From Opisthocomus hoazin (taxonomy: Eukaryota; Chordata; Aves; Opisthocomiformes; Opisthocomidae), in contig NC_134414.1 of NCBI RefSeq assembly GCF_030867145.1, positions 18,990,518 through 19,054,517 on the forward strand: a DNA stretch of 64,000 nt, in the 5' to 3' direction. Shown piece by piece: positions 1 to 13,209 of the stretch. How positions within the stretch are numbered: the first letter of the stretch is position 1; each line of letters begins with the position of its first letter. The notes beneath the pieces were generated by a model, which had not been told where the DNA came from, made no database searches, and saw nothing but the letters and a program-made list of their open reading frames with translations. Both the position numbers and the translations under genes were made by a program.

Positions 1-312
1 GGAGCTGGAGCTGGGCATGTCACTGTGGTGGAGGGCAAGAGGGTGAGAGAGAGTGGGCTTTAACTGAAACAAGAGACGTCCAGCCTGGATAGAAGGAGAA
101 ACATTTTCCCTGGGAGGACAGGTGGGCAGTAGCACAGGGTGCCCAAAAAAGTTGTGCAGTCTCCATCCTTGGAGGTTTTCAAACCCAACTGGGTGAAGCC
201 CTGAGCCCTGTGTAGCCTGGTCCGACCTCAGAGCTGACCCTGCTGTGAGCAGGAGGTTGGACTAGAGACCTCCTGAGGTCTCTTCCAGGCTGAGTTATTC
301 TGTAATTCTGTA
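1..312 (+). mobile_element. CR1 LINE 3' fragment
   Basis: Plus-strand 3' end of a chicken repeat 1 non-LTR retrotransposon. It carries the usual tail of the ORF2 region (a line about a heavily gapped 'ggaggttttcaaacccaact' block), then the conserved 3' end with 'gaggtctcttccaggctgag' followed by a degenerate TTCTGTAATTCTGT tip near 300-312. It is diverged and starts before or near the window edge. Recognised by pattern only; the subfamily cannot be named. Confidence 0.8.
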
Positions 313-1477
313 CCTAGTATCAGTAACCAAATATCAAAATTACATATTTTGAAAACATTTTAGTGAGTATGCTTATGTGTGACACTTAAGACATACTCAA
401 GTTCCGTACATTACAGATTTTTGAGTATGAATTAGTCCTGGTATTAAAAAAAAAACAAGTTTCCAAATGTTGTCTGTCACTTGAAATCTATGTTTACTGT
501 ATTTGCATGTGTTTACCATGGGATTTCTTATTCATGTTCAAATTTATTACTTGATGTCTTCATGATATTAGTGGATCTTCAGTTGCTATGAAATACTGGT
601 CAGAAACTGATATAGAAAAAATAACCAGCCAAAACGGGTTGCAAATGCAAATTAACTTTAATGTGATTCAAACTTCGGTTCGCTAGATATGTAATTTCAA
701 TATTTTAAACATCTTCTAGCCTATCTAATGCCATAACATACTTGCATGCTAGCTGTGTTCTATATAAATAATATTAACAGGGCATCTTCAGCTGTTACTA
801 CAGACATCCTCATTTATTTTTCTGTTGTTCTCTGACATTCTACCCCTTTCACCCTGGCCTCTGCTGTATAAATGCTTTTCTGTATTCACTTTCAGAGAAA
901 GATAACAGCTTCCATTCCTCTTTTTCACAAGACTGAGCATACAGTGACCACCATTTAATTGCAAATTCATGAGATGGGGAAAAAATGAGGATGTTTTCTC
1001 CTGCAGAGTCCCTGGTAAAGTGTACTCAGTCTCCCTGTCATGTGGCTTTAAACACTGAGCATTTGAAACACTGTAGCTGTGGGAGGAAATGAGAATGAGA
1101 GAGAGGAATTTCTGCAGTGTTTTTTACTAGTCTTTAGAAATTAATTTCTCATCCCAATGTCTCTGTTCATATATCTGCTGAAAAGTTCCAGTTATGTGTT
1201 TCCTAGCCTTGGCATTCAATATTTTCTTTTCTGCATCAGAAAATACCAAGAAGTGGCATCTTTCACTTCTTCCTCTTTCCTCAGCAGGCAGCGTACCCTG
1301 ATTCACTGCAGTGATAAAGACTGTCTGCTAGTAATTTAGACCGGTTAGTGGGGTTAAAGGACTATAGAAAGTTAAAATTATAAATATTATCTGTTAACAG
1401 AAGAAGAAGACTTGCCAAGGCTGTGACCTTTGTTAGATATGTCTGTTCATATTCACACTGAAAAAGTGAACTTCAGT
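313..1477. other. AT-rich intergenic DNA, no gene seen
   Basis: AT-rich sequence between two CR1 fragments. The short open frames here have no recognisable domain. Nothing else supported. Confidence 0.6.
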
Positions 1478-1690
1478 AACTTAAGAGGTTGGAAGGGTCT
1501 TCTGGAGGTCATCTGGTCCAACTCCTCTGTTCAAGCAGGACTACCTAAAGCAGGACCATGTCCAGACGTCTTTTAAACACCTCCATAGATGGCGACTCCA
1601 CAATCTCCCAGGGCAACCTGTGCCAGCGCTTGGTCACCCTCACAGTAAAACAGTCTTTCCTGATGTTCAGAGGGAACGTCTCGTGTTTCA
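1478..1690 (-). mobile_element. CR1 LINE 3' fragment, minus strand
   Basis: Reads as the complement of a CR1 3' region: 'ggttggaagggtcttctgga', then a block about a short paragraph on 'caacctgtgccagcgcttgg', which is the reverse of the conserved end of ORF2. Truncated after about 210 bp and well diverged. Confidence 0.8.
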
Positions 1691-4600
1691 GAGTTACCTG
1701 AGTTAAGACTCATACAAGAATTTACACCTGTAAAACACGTAAGGAAAATACAGTGGAGAAGTCACTGCTTCAGCTAGATCATGTAGATTTAAAACATCAC
1801 GACAAAAAATTTTTTGTTACAGATAATAGACGCTCAGTCATTTTCTGTGGCTCATTGCTATTGATTTCCATGTAGACTTCAGCCATCTGAAGACTGCATA
1901 CAGTGGCTTACTGGGTTTATTTCTTTGTCCTAATGAACATTATCTGAAGGCAATCAGACTTGTTACCTAACGATTGTGCTAAATAAGTTGGAATTTCTGT
2001 CTAAAATCCAGTACAGACATCTACATTTTTCTCATCTCTATAGTTAACTGTGTTCAGATGTTTCAGAAACACTAGGCATACTAAACAGCTACTTCAAGTG
2101 ACTCCCACTGTGACAACTATGTATGCATCTTAAAAAGTGGTTGCCATTCCATGACTCATACCAGTGATCAATCCCCCAGTAAAGACTCAAAGTTGTTAAA
2201 TCACCCTAAATTTCCTACTGTCTTTCCCAGCAATTGAGGGTGCACTAGTGGGAGAGTACAGGCTACTGGGAGTCAACAGCATACACTTCCTCCAGGTGGG
2301 CAAGCATGGTTCTGTTTATTGGAAGACCTAGAAAAAGAAAGAAATGTTACCTGTGTAAAAGAATATACACAAAATGCAAGTAATATTCATGTGTCTCATA
2401 CATGAGAATTACTGTGTCATGGTTCATATCTGTAGATTCACAACCAGTAAAAAACTTGCTAAAAGTGTATAAGGCTTACGTCAAAATAGATTCTAACCCT
2501 GACTATTTTAAAATGGTTAGAGCATCTTCTCTTTCAGCTTTTTTTTCTTTTGTGCTGAAAGTGATCATGACATGAGCACAGCCATGAGATAGTCAGACCA
2601 AGGTCTTGGGAAGATTTCAAGTCACATGCTCCTAAAAATTCAGTGTCTTCCAGTTTGTTTAGTCCACTTATCACTAACCAGATGTGAAGTGTAATTTATT
2701 ATATAAACAGGTTAGAAGATATCTGCCCATAGTTGTGTCAGAAGCTTTCAAGTTAATAAAAAAATCTGGTGCCGTATGTTCTTTGGTTCCTTTATCATAC
2801 AAAATGGAAATTCCTGACTGAAAGCAAAGCATGACAAATGTTCACTGGAAGTTTCACAGAGCTTATGCATTAAATTTTGCTATTGCTTTATTTCTTCTCA
2901 ATGCAAAATAATCTATAAAGCCTGTTCAAAACTGACATAGAAAACTCCATGAAAAATACTTCTATTGCTATCAAATAACAAAACTATTTAAACTTCAAGC
3001 TTAGATAAATGGTTAGAAATAAGGTTTGTGCATTTTTGTTTTCCTTTAGTCCTGGATGAGGAAAGAGGACCATTGAAGCAGTATCTTTCAGCATTTTCTA
3101 AAGAACTTAGCAAAATATTATGAAATATCAAGAATTTCTTTGAAGGTTGCTTTTCTATGAAGAATTACTTGAATCTATTCAAATAACTCTGAATTAAACA
3201 TTTTTTACCAGTTCTGTTTAGGCAACATCACATGCATCAACTTCTGACTTACACCTGGACAAAAAGAATAGGTGTTGTTTCTATGTAGTAATAATCTAGT
3301 TGACTTCCAGAAACTGAAAGTCTTCAGACCGAAGAATACGTTACAAAATCACAGATCTACTTTTGGTGATTAAAGAATTTGACTAGGAGACTAAATTCCA
3401 CATCCATGCAGCTAGCAAAGTACGAATTTGAGGTTCACCCACATCTCAGATGAAAGCCCTTGTTGAGGTACCAAAGGGCTGAATCAGTTCCTCCTGCCTT
3501 TGTTTGCGTGAGAAGGGATCAATTCAGTTTTTAATCCTGTCTCCTGGAGTACCTAATTCTTAGAGCACAAAACTCTGATTGTACCATTAAGTACAAATAC
3601 TTTCATTCAGTTTTGCTGAATTGCTCTAGTTTCTCCATTTAACATACAAGTAACTAAATGATCCATCTAGCTCGGTACTCTGTCTCTTAACAATGGTCAT
3701 AAGACACAATATCTAGGAAGAACGAGTCTGATGATGAGTTTTTGACTGATGCTGGCTGCTTTCACAATCTTCTGTAACAGCAAGTTTCAGATAGCCACTT
3801 ATCATTTCCCTGTCTTAAATCAGACTACTGCAAGACTCATTCAATGCTGTCTAGTTCTAATACTGTAGGATGTGGCACATTACAGTTTATGTTCAGCTTA
3901 TGATTCACTCTCATTATTTTGCACATCTCAGTGATATCAAGTTCTTGATCTCCTCTTCTCAAAACTCTTAATTTGGTAGCCGGTCCATTCACTTAATAAT
4001 TTAAATGCCTTTCTGGGTACTTTCTTCACTGCCTTTATATCCTTTCTGAGATTTGGATAACAAAATTGCACAAAATACTCAAGAATTTGACATAGGAAAG
4101 TTTTACATATTGGCAAAATGAAGCTCTCCATCAGTCATGTTCTCAGCACTTAGATGCCCAGCACATTGTTGGCTTGTTTTGGCTGCCACAGCATACCAAG
4201 TCATTGATTTCTGAGTGAAGATCTGTTCTTGCAGATTTCCCTCTTGATCTTACACGATAGGCTGTTTACCTTCCAAATCCAAAAGGCAGAAAGAATGTGA
4301 ACTAAATTAACAGCATCAAAGTTGATGTGATTGTAGATTTTCGCTACTACTGCCTTAGTGGTAGCAGAAAAAACAACTCTAGAAGTGCACACTGTCCTCT
4401 AACACTGTGAAAATATAAGGATTGTTTCACCTTATTGTGCAATGTTAGCTGCATTGCTTCATTATCATTTACAGGAAAAGAATAAATAACAGGAAGAAAA
4501 GATCGATTTCCCATTTAAAGCTGACATAACAAAAACACCCATGTGGCTAAACAAACTGTAAGTTAAATTATAGGATATACAATGTGGTGTGCACCAGATA

Positions 4601-4815
4601 AATGTGTGGTTTTTTTCTAAAGCCATGTGAATAGCTGATATTTTTGTTCAGTCAGAACAAGAAAAATTAAACAAACAAACAAAATTGATCTGAAGGTTTT
4701 TGTATCCGTCTTTCTTGCCAAAAGGAAAAAAAAACCCAAACATTTAACGTATCTTTAATGAGAGCGAAGGGTTAAGCAAAACCATTTAAAACCCCTGGGT
4801 TGTATTAGTGCATAA
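1691..4815. other. AT-rich intergenic DNA, no gene seen
   Basis: About 3.1 kb of AT-rich single-copy-looking sequence. No open frame with a recognisable domain, no CpG island, no recent repeat. The minus-strand frames at 3937-4392 are short and featureless. Confidence 0.55.
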
Positions 4816-5335
4816 AACCATCAGATCCAGGGAAGCAATCAACCCCTCTGGCACTCGTGAGACCACATGTGGAGTGGTGTGTCCAGGTTTGGACTGCCTA
4901 GTACACGGAAGCACCTACCAAGACGGTCAGGAGCTGGAGCACCGGAGACAGGAGGAGAGGCTGATAAAGCTGAGTTGGTTCATCCCGGAGAAGAGAAGGC
5001 AAAGGGGAAACCTTGTTGCTATCTACTACTACCTGACAAGAAAATGCAGAGAAGATGGAGACAGACTCCTGTTGGACATGCACAGAGAAAGGGCAAGAGG
5101 CAATTAATGCAAACAGGAACTTCAGAAATCCCATTTATATATTAGGAAAAATTTCTTTATCATGAGAGGGGTAACATATTTGAACGGACTGCCCAGAGAG
5201 GTTCTGGATTTGTTCAGAATTTGAATTGTCAAGTCCGCAAGCAACATGGTCTAATTAAACCTGTTTTGAGCAAAGGGTTACCCATACGACCTCTGAAAGT
5301 CCTTTCCAACCTAAATTAACCTGTGTTTCTGCAGT
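4816..5335 (+). mobile_element. Old CR1 LINE 3' fragment
   Basis: Plus-strand, strongly diverged CR1 3' region. It follows the CR1 order: gel-like 'ctggagcaccggagacagga', 'gagaagagaaggcaaagggg', a run resembling 'aaatttctttatcatgagag', then 'ctgcccagagaggttctgga', and finally 'cctctgaaagtcctttccaa'. Many indels have destroyed the reading frame, so the overlapping open frames are chance fragments of the dead ORF2. Confidence 0.75.
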
Positions 5336-6217
5336 TCTTTGAAAGATGGCTGTTATTGATCCAGTAGGTCACTGGAAGGTCTTTCAGAAGGAAACTAAGT
5401 ATCTTGAGATCCAACTTGCTGAGAAACCACACTGCTCTTGGTTTGCTGAGCTTCATGGATCTAATTTGAATTCTGCTGCTTCCGTCCAGTTCAGATTTGT
5501 GAATATTTTCAGGCATACTGAAATTTTATATTTTTGGTGAACAAAGTATTTGTCTAAAGTGTTTTTTTTAGCTCTGAGTTTTCTTGGATTTCATAGTAGT
5601 GAATCGATAAAATTCTAAAAATTAGTCTTTGAGCTTCAAAGTGTTTCACAAGCTTTAGATGAATAATCATTATATGTATCTATTACTTAACTAAGCAATT
5701 TCATGCAGGGTATATAGTAAAATTGAGAAAGATTGGTCATAAATTTCGAAGTCAAAATCTGTCAGTTTTAGTGTATTTATTTCTGGCAGTTTGTTAAGCA
5801 CCTCAATTTAGTTCTCAAATCTGGGTCAATGAAAATTCAGTGGTATATACATAGAGGACAACCCCAAAAATATTGGTAAAATCATCAACAAATTTTAATT
5901 TACAGACTAGTTATATCATCAAACTCATTAAAGACAGTCGCAGATGAAGTTTGCAGATTAACTCTTCAGCCAATAAACCTGACAATAGGGTATCCACTGT
6001 TAATGGTTTCCTGCTCCAATCTCTGTGTGATCACAGTGTGTTGGCATTCCAGCTCCAAATAAATACCAAGTCGACAACCCAAAATACACACATCTTTGGT
6101 GGGTTCCTCCCTTTAAATTCTGTACCAGGCACTCCATTGATTCGTATGCTTAGCACATTCATTTGAGAAGGAAAAAATTGTCAAAGTGACTGGCTAAAAA
6201 TCTCTTGAAAAACAAAG
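5336..6217. other. Intergenic DNA, no gene seen
   Basis: About 0.9 kb of AT-rich sequence. Short open frames on both strands, none recognisable. Confidence 0.5.
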
Positions 6218-6790
6218 AATCCCAGAATAATAGAATAGCTGGGCTTGGAAGGGACCTTTAAAGGTCATTTAGTCCAACCTCCCTGCAGTAAGTGGGGACA
6301 CCTTTACCTAGATCAGGTTTCTCAGATCCCTGTCCAACCTGATGCTGAATGTTTCCGTGGTTGAGGCATCTACCACCTCCCTGGGCAACCTATGCCAGTG
6401 TTGCACCACCCTCACAGTAAAGAATTTCTTTCCTATATCTAATCTAAATGTACCCTCTTTCAGTTTAAAGCCATTACCCCTTGACCTGTCACTACACGCT
6501 CTTGCAAAAAGTCCCTCTTCAGCTTTCTTGTAGGCCTCCTTGAAGTACTGAAAGGCCACAATAAGGTGTCCCTGGAGTCTTTTCTCCAGGCTGAACAGCC
6601 CCAACTCTCTCAGCTTTTCCACATAGGAAAGGTGTTCCATCATTTTTGTGGCCTCCTGTGGACCCACTGCAACAGTTCCATGTCTTTCCTGTTCTGAGGG
6701 CTCCAGAGCTGGACGCAGGACTCCAGGTGGGGGCTCTCCAGAGCGGAGTAGAGGGGTGCCTCCCCAGACCTGCTGTCCACAAAGGCTTTG
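6218..6790 (-). mobile_element. CR1 LINE fragment with ORF2 C-terminal remnant
   Basis: Minus-strand CR1. The 3' tip is at the low-coordinate end ('agaatcccagaataatagaa', 'gggcttggaagggaccttta'). Read on the minus strand, the open frame from about 6308 to 6841 encodes the familiar CR1 ORF2 tail, including [12 protein letters not shown] and [20 protein letters not shown], so it is a transposon remnant and not a host gene. Both ends are truncated relative to a full element. Confidence 0.88.
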
Positions 6791-7485
6791 TAAGACAATG
6801 AATTGTTCAAAACGGGGTGTTCTTAATTCTTTCATTCTCAAATTCAGATGTGTGAGTGAGCACCATGTATATGAGAGTTATAAAATGCCTGGGAACATAA
6901 AGTGAATAGTTGGTTGCCAAAGCTAACATGCAGTTGTGCAGGATTAATTATTATTGTGTCCACTTTAACATAAGAGAATTGAAACTGCTCCCCTGTGATT
7001 TGATAAGACTTGATTGATGGTTTTTTGAGTCTCATAAAACTATGACTCAAGTCTGAGTCTGAAACTCAGACAGTATTTTTAGATTATTAAAAAATGCAGA
7101 GGCAATCGAGGCAGGGAACTTCTCTGTTTTGTTTACCTAAGGAATGAAGAGTAAGGTGTTTCACAGACATTTGAAAGCAGCAGTCTTTTCAGTGAGTCAC
7201 TAGTGGATTTTCCACAACTGCTATTAAATAATAACTAGAAGCATAACAAAAACCAGATGAATTCTTAAATGAGCTGCATGTTAAAGAAGGCTCAAATTAA
7301 CCTATTCTAAATACTAATTTCTATTTGAAGAAATACAGAGCCAAACTTTCCCCAGGAACAAGAGCGTGTTGTCATCCGCTCAAATCCTTTAGCCAAGTGA
7401 TCCCTTTGATATGATACTACTTTATGTTAAAGTCCTCTTTTTCAAGTCTATGGCTGTAGACAGACACTGCTGCAAAAAACTTCTA
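6791..7485. other. Intergenic DNA between CR1 copies, no gene seen
   Basis: About 0.7 kb of AT-rich sequence with no supported feature. Confidence 0.5.
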
Positions 7486-8175
7486 AATCATAGAAACACA
7501 GAATCATAGAATCATAGGTTGGAAAAGACCTCTAAGATCATAAAGCCCAAACATCAACCCAACAACACCATGCCTGCTAAACCATATGCCGAAGTGCCGT
7601 ATCTACATGTTTTTTGAACACCGTCAGGGATGGGGACTCCCATCACCTCCCTGGGCAGCCTGTTCCAATGACTGACCACTCTTTCAGTAAAGAAATTTTT
7701 CCTAATATCCAATCTAAACCTCCCCTGATGCAACTTGAGGCCATTGCCTCTCGTCCTATCGCTAGTTACCTGGGAGAAGAGACCAACACCTGCCTCACTA
7801 CAACCTCCTTTCAGGTAGTTGTAGAGAGCAATAAGGTCCCGCCTCAGGCTCCTCTTCAGACTAAACAGACCCAGCTCCCTCAGCTGCTTCTCTTAAGACT
7901 TGTTCTCTAGACCCTTCACCAGCCTTGTTGCCCTTCTCTGGACACACTCCAGTACCTCAATGTCCTTCTTGGAGTGAGGGGCCCAAAACTGAATGCAGTA
8001 CTCGAGGTGCAGCCTCACCAGTGCCGAGTCCAGGGGCACGATCACCTCCCTACTCCTGCTGGCCACACTATTCCTTATACAAGCCAGGATGCCGTTGACC
8101 TCCTTGGCCACCTGGGCACACTGCTGGCTCATGTTCAGCCAGCTGTCAACCAACAGCCCAAGATCCTTTGCAAAA
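7486..8175 (-). mobile_element. CR1 LINE fragment, minus strand
   Basis: Minus-strand CR1. The tip at the low end has two copies of an 'agaatcata' type unit, then 'ggttggaaaagacctctaag'. The translated minus-strand frame at 7893-8153 has [19 protein letters not shown] and [20 protein letters not shown], typical of the C-terminal part of CR1 ORF2. It looks like the same subfamily as the copies at 30.5 and 58.8 kb. 5' truncated near 8175. Confidence 0.9.
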
Positions 8176-10013
8176 ATAATCCCAAAATGTCTTTACAAAG
8201 AGTCAAAAATCTGTGTTAAAAATGACTGAAAGATATAGCTAATTTATTCACCTAGTATTTTCAAACAACCTGTATTAGATATATGTGGTAAAATGCAAAC
8301 AACTTTCTCACTATTTATAAGAATTGCTCCAGAATGTCAGGACTCTGCTAAGTTGAAGATTTTTCTGATTAAACAAAAGATGTGTTTTCAAATACAGTCC
8401 TATGTGGACAGCAATACTAATATGATATTTATTCAGCTATTCAGATATCTATTCAGAACTATCTTGTTAAGAACTTGGGTATCTCTCCATGTCATTCGAC
8501 CAGGCTATGCAGACATTGGAAACATATCATGGGGAAAATCCTGCTCAGTTTGCCCCAAACGCCTTTGTTCTTGGAACATTCTGTTTTGAGTAAGTATTTT
8601 CTGTTTCTACAACAGAATCTGATGATTCTGTCCTGACATTATTGATCACAGAAACTGCAGAATATTTTAATCCAGACATTCTTTGCTGATAGCAATGAAG
8701 TTACAGAGATGTTGATTTGTCTGAGTAGCTGCTAAGTATCGGGTTTTCTGTTAAAAAAGTTTGAGTATTATCTGACTCAGACTGAAACCAAACCAAACAA
8801 AGTCGTCACAAGGGTAACCTTACTTGTCAGTGATCTTTACAGAGTAGGTGGTTAAATTCCAATGTAATGACCCTTCTCTTGATTAACAAGGCAGATTTCT
8901 AGTTGTTGAACCTCTACAGCTCTAGGATAAATCCCAAACCTGAGATGCTAGAACAGACCCACCTGTTCTTAGAATGCGCATGGCATAGAGGAGACTGCAT
9001 AACATGCACTGAAATTATTTACTCCTACTCAACCTGAGACAATGAAATTTCTAACAGCAGTATCAGAAAGGTCAGTCACACATTCTTCTTAACAAAAGGC
9101 AGTAACTCAACAGTTAGTTACAAACAAAACAGAGATTATAGTACTTATTTGGAACATCTGATTAAATAGTTAGCTGAGGGGACAAGGAACTTTTCTAATA
9201 TATGTCCATCTGCTTTCCACACCATATTTACAAACAGGTAAAAATCCTCTAATGCAGAACAAAGTTTTCAAGATTAGCCCAATTTACATAAACTTGGATT
9301 CTAGACAGGCGTGTGGTCTGAAAAACGTACAGAGATGTGATAAGAGAGACCCTGTTTGCAAACTAGACAATATCCTATGATTTAGACACCGAGAGCACAG
9401 GGCATTCAGATGAAGCAGTGAGAAAAAAGACAGGACAACAGTGCACACCACTCATAAAGGGGATTAGATGTATTCATTTGGGAGGATGATTGTCATGAGA
9501 CCAAGAGGGAAAGATTTTTGTCCTCCTTACGTGAAAGACACTACAAGTTGTCCCAACTATAGTCCCAGACTGGAGCAGAGTTATTTAAGCAGCAGTCTTG
9601 CTAGTGGATGCATTTCTTTCTCCCGTGAAAAGGAGACGCAGAAGAAAAGCTGATTTATGGGTTGAAACTTTTTAATTACATATTAATATTTTCCCTTCGC
9701 CATTTCTCTTGAAGGACTAGCTCTAGTTATATGAAATTATGTATGTTCTAGTTGTAATTCATTGTGGAGGAGTGTGTTAAAATGAGACTTTCTTTGAGGA
9801 AGATATGGCTCGAGAAATTTTGCTTATTTAGATATCTGGAGGTAACTTCATAACAAACAAATTCTTGGTAAAAAAAAAAAACCCTCCTAAATAGACATAA
9901 ATAAAACAACCATAACAAAATACAGTGTGATTCTGTTCTTTATCTGAAGCCTCTAGAAAGAATAACTAATAATCTTATTAGTGTAAAACTCTTAAAATTA
10001 AAGAGGAAGGAAT
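8176..10013. other. AT-rich intergenic DNA, no gene seen
   Basis: About 1.8 kb. Open frames at 8293-8589 and 9468-9653 have no recognisable domain or supporting splice context. Confidence 0.5.
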
Positions 10014-10033
10014 GGGGGGGGGGGGGGGGGGGG
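10014..10033 (+). repeat. Poly-G tract (20 bases)
   Basis: An uninterrupted run of 20 G on the plus strand in otherwise AT-rich DNA. It may form a G-quadruplex and its length in the assembly may be unreliable. Confidence 0.95.
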
Positions 10034-12457
10034 AGGAAACTATAGACCAAAAGTTTGGAAAGGTGACATATCTGTAATCCCAGGTGTCCTGGATCCGATG
10101 GCCTATATCATGTCACAAAATGAAATAAAAAGTCCAGTAAACACAACACATGATTCATATCCTGGTACTAAATTCAAAGCACCAAGAAATCAGTAGAATA
10201 AGGAAAAATATTTCATGAAACTTCAGATATTGCTTTCTGAAGTTCCTTGAACTTGCTTTGTTTTGTCCTCCATTGGAATGAGTTTTTGCATTCCAAAGAG
10301 GAAACATTTATTGGTTATTATGAAACAAAGATATTTAAAACCACTGACTATGAAAACCCCATATCTCCCATACAGCACTAGTCATCACAAATTAATGATA
10401 AGGAAAGAAAGTATAACAGCCAAATTTATAGCAGCACAGCAGCTGTTAAACACTACATGGCAGTTCCTATATTGTCAAGCCAGAGATATACTTACTGGAG
10501 CGTATGTTATGAATGGTTGTAAGTGCATGAAGTGTTCTCTCCAGGTCTATAGCTTATGAGGAAGCTTGAATAACAGAAGTGTGGATTCAGGTTTAGAATA
10601 TAAAGCCCACAGTTAAAATCCAAGTGAGCAAGATTAAATGCCTGCTGAAAAAAAATTTACCTATAAATATAGGGATTTGAGCAGCGTAAATACTGACATC
10701 AAGGATAAGCTTTTGTGGCCAAAGGGAATATAAAACTATTGAGTCAGGGTGGTATGCTGTCCTCAGCCTGTGGTAGCTGGGCCACAAATATAGGTTAATC
10801 ATCCTGCAGCCGCTTTGGCTAATAGAAGTGGACATTTTACCTAAGTCAGAAGTTCTTGACAGAGGTTACAAATTTTCCAGGACGGATCCTCATGGTCATT
10901 CACCAGATCAGGGTAACGGTGTTTCAAACATCTGCTCTGTAATACAGAAGCTAAAATGTGACAGAGTTGAAAAACTGCATTAAAAGATAACAACTTAGAC
11001 ATCCCTTTCAAACTAATGATACTAGCAATAATAGAAGATTTCAAAGATTTTTTTTCTATTTGGTTACCAGATGATTTAAAAAATATAGGTTACATTTTGA
11101 GTCCCTGGGCTTAATTAATGATGGTTATGGAGGACATTGAATTGTTTTAGATATCAGAGGTGACATTTTTTTTTAGCAAAAGATAATACCTGCACATACT
11201 ATTACTGGTATTTGTGTTCTAAATCAGTCATGAACAGAAGCCCATGAAGCATTTCAGACACCTGGTGTTAACACTGATGGCCCTATACCTGTGAGTTACA
11301 GGGCAAGGTGCTGCATGGTTTCAATGGTTATGGTGAAAACCTGGAAGCGGAAAAAGGAGGGAGATTTTTCAGAGTGATGAAATGCTACTGAGAATTATGG
11401 TCAACAGCTGCACAAGAGAGCATTTATTGAGTATTAAATAATTTTTCTTTAGATCAGTACTTTGTTGGATTTCAATAAAAATGTACATATATGATCCTAT
11501 ATTTGTCATATTACAGCTTACTACTGTAAGGAACCAACAAAGAGTTATTAGACACATATAATCTTTCTTGACTAATGTGGTATATTAGTCTTTTTGTCTT
11601 TAATCTCCCATCTGCATTTACAGTATTTGTAGTGGGATCGAGAACTACAATTTCAGATCTGTATCTTGGAAAAAGATATTAGAAAAAGCACAGATATTTA
11701 CAAACTTGTTTTTGTAGTCTGCTGAAAAAAACCAGAATAATTTGATCAATCTGTTTGTAATTTCACAAATATATTTGCAGTAACTATGTTGGAGTCCTAC
11801 CAGGATAATATCTTCCCCATCACACACTGAGGATTTGTTTTTCTGGAACAAAAGGAAAGACCGTGACCGTACACCCTGAACAAAGAGATAGTAAGATTTT
11901 TAGGACACATGAACTCCTAGTGTAATTCCAGCAGTTGCTGCAGAATGGCATCACTGTGGGTTTCCTTCTGGCTGCTGCTGATTTTGCTACGTGCAGTTGT
12001 GGAGTGTGATGAGAATGAGAAGCCAGTTTGTGGTTTTCCTATTAATTCAGTCTTCATTTCGGGAAGTAAGGAATCAGCAAACTTTATCTTGTTTCTCAGC
12101 AGGGGCTAAGGAGGAACGGGATGTCACTAGGCACTTTGGTAAATTCTTCCTTTATTCTAGCTCAATTTTTTCTACTAAAGTGTCACATTGGTACTGGCAA
12201 AGCTATCCAGGACGAACTGAAATGATTGAGAAAGCCATCGTCACTGAGCATCCTGACATTTGCCCGGCACTGCCCTCGGGAAGTGATACAGAAGTTTTAC
12301 CAAGTCAGTTGTAAATAAAATATTTGCCTTGAAATAATTCAGCCAGTTGATAAAAATTATTCAACTTGTGACAGGAGGGAGACAATCTGGCAGCTATGTA
12401 ATCTTAGCAGAAAACAAGGCTAAAGTTATGGCCAGTTGTGTGGAAACTCAGCAGCAC
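10034..12457. other. AT-rich intergenic DNA, no firm gene
   Basis: About 2.4 kb of AT-rich sequence. The only item of note is a short exon-like open frame beginning at 11945, described in the findings. It is too weak to list as a gene. Confidence 0.45.
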
Positions 12458-12698
12458 GGTGAGGAGGGTCAGGGTGGCTCAGCCCCATGGTGAGGAAGGT
12501 TGGGGTGGCTTGGACCCTGTAATGAGGAGGGTCGGGGTGGCCTGGACCCAGCAGTGGGGAGGGTTGGGGTGGCTCAGTCCCATGGCGAGGAAGGTCAGGG
12601 TGGCTTGGACCCAGCAGTGAGGAGGGTCGGGGTGGCTAAGCCCCATGGCGAGGAGGTCAGGGTGGCTCGGACCCTGCAGCAAGGAGGGTGGGGCTGGC
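12458..12698 (+). repeat. G-rich minisatellite, about 7.5 units of 29-35 bp
   Basis: Tandem array with a shared core GAGGAGGGTC-GGGGTGGC. Units end in one of two ways: a 'CAGCCCCATGG'-like end or a 'GGACCC..CAGCAGT'-like end. Their order is roughly alternating, so the true higher-order unit may be a ~64-bp pair. The array is strand-asymmetric (G on plus). It holds no stop codons in several frames, so the open frames at 12438-12620, 12500-12907 (plus) and 12479-12763 (minus) are by-products. Confidence 0.92.
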
Positions 12699-13209
12699 AG
12701 AAGCTTCCAGAAGGCGCTGCAGTCACCAGGGTGCGTCGCGGGGCGTCTGCAGACCTGAGCCAAACCACAGCTATGCGAATGGCTTCCCAGCCAGCCTATG
12801 TGGAAGTCTGTGACCTACTTCTTGCAACACCCCAGGGCATAAACATGCCTCCCTACCTGAGCTCGAGATTAATTTCCAAGAATCCTTTCTTAATACTTTA
12901 CTCTTGAGTTCCCCTTTTCTTTCCTGTCCCGTGCCGGTCGGCCTGAGGACCCCCCTGTAGTGGCTCCCCTCCCCAGCCCTGTTCCTCCCCAGCTGGGCTG
13001 AACTCTGTCTCAAACACAGTGTAAGTAGAAAAGTCAGCTTTCTTACAATGAAAGGTGAGAGAAGTGTACTCCTTTCACTCATCCAAATGCACTACGATAT
13101 CTATACTCATACACTTCTCTCCGCAGCACTTCCCCTCAAGCAGTAAAAGCCTTTCTAAATGACCCAGCCTCCTGCAGCAGGGGCTGGCAGGATTTCTGTA
13201 GGGGAGGCC
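12699..13209. other. Intergenic DNA after the minisatellite
   Basis: About 0.5 kb of mixed composition linking the minisatellite to the GC-rich patch. No gene supported. Confidence 0.5.

Noticed and set aside
6308-6841. 177-codon minus-strand frame as a host gene
   Set aside because: Its second half is the C-terminal part of CR1 ORF2 and the element tip lies beside it.
12438-12907. Repetitive open frames over the minisatellite
   Set aside because: The repeat unit lacks stop codons in several frames; translations are simple repeats of the unit.
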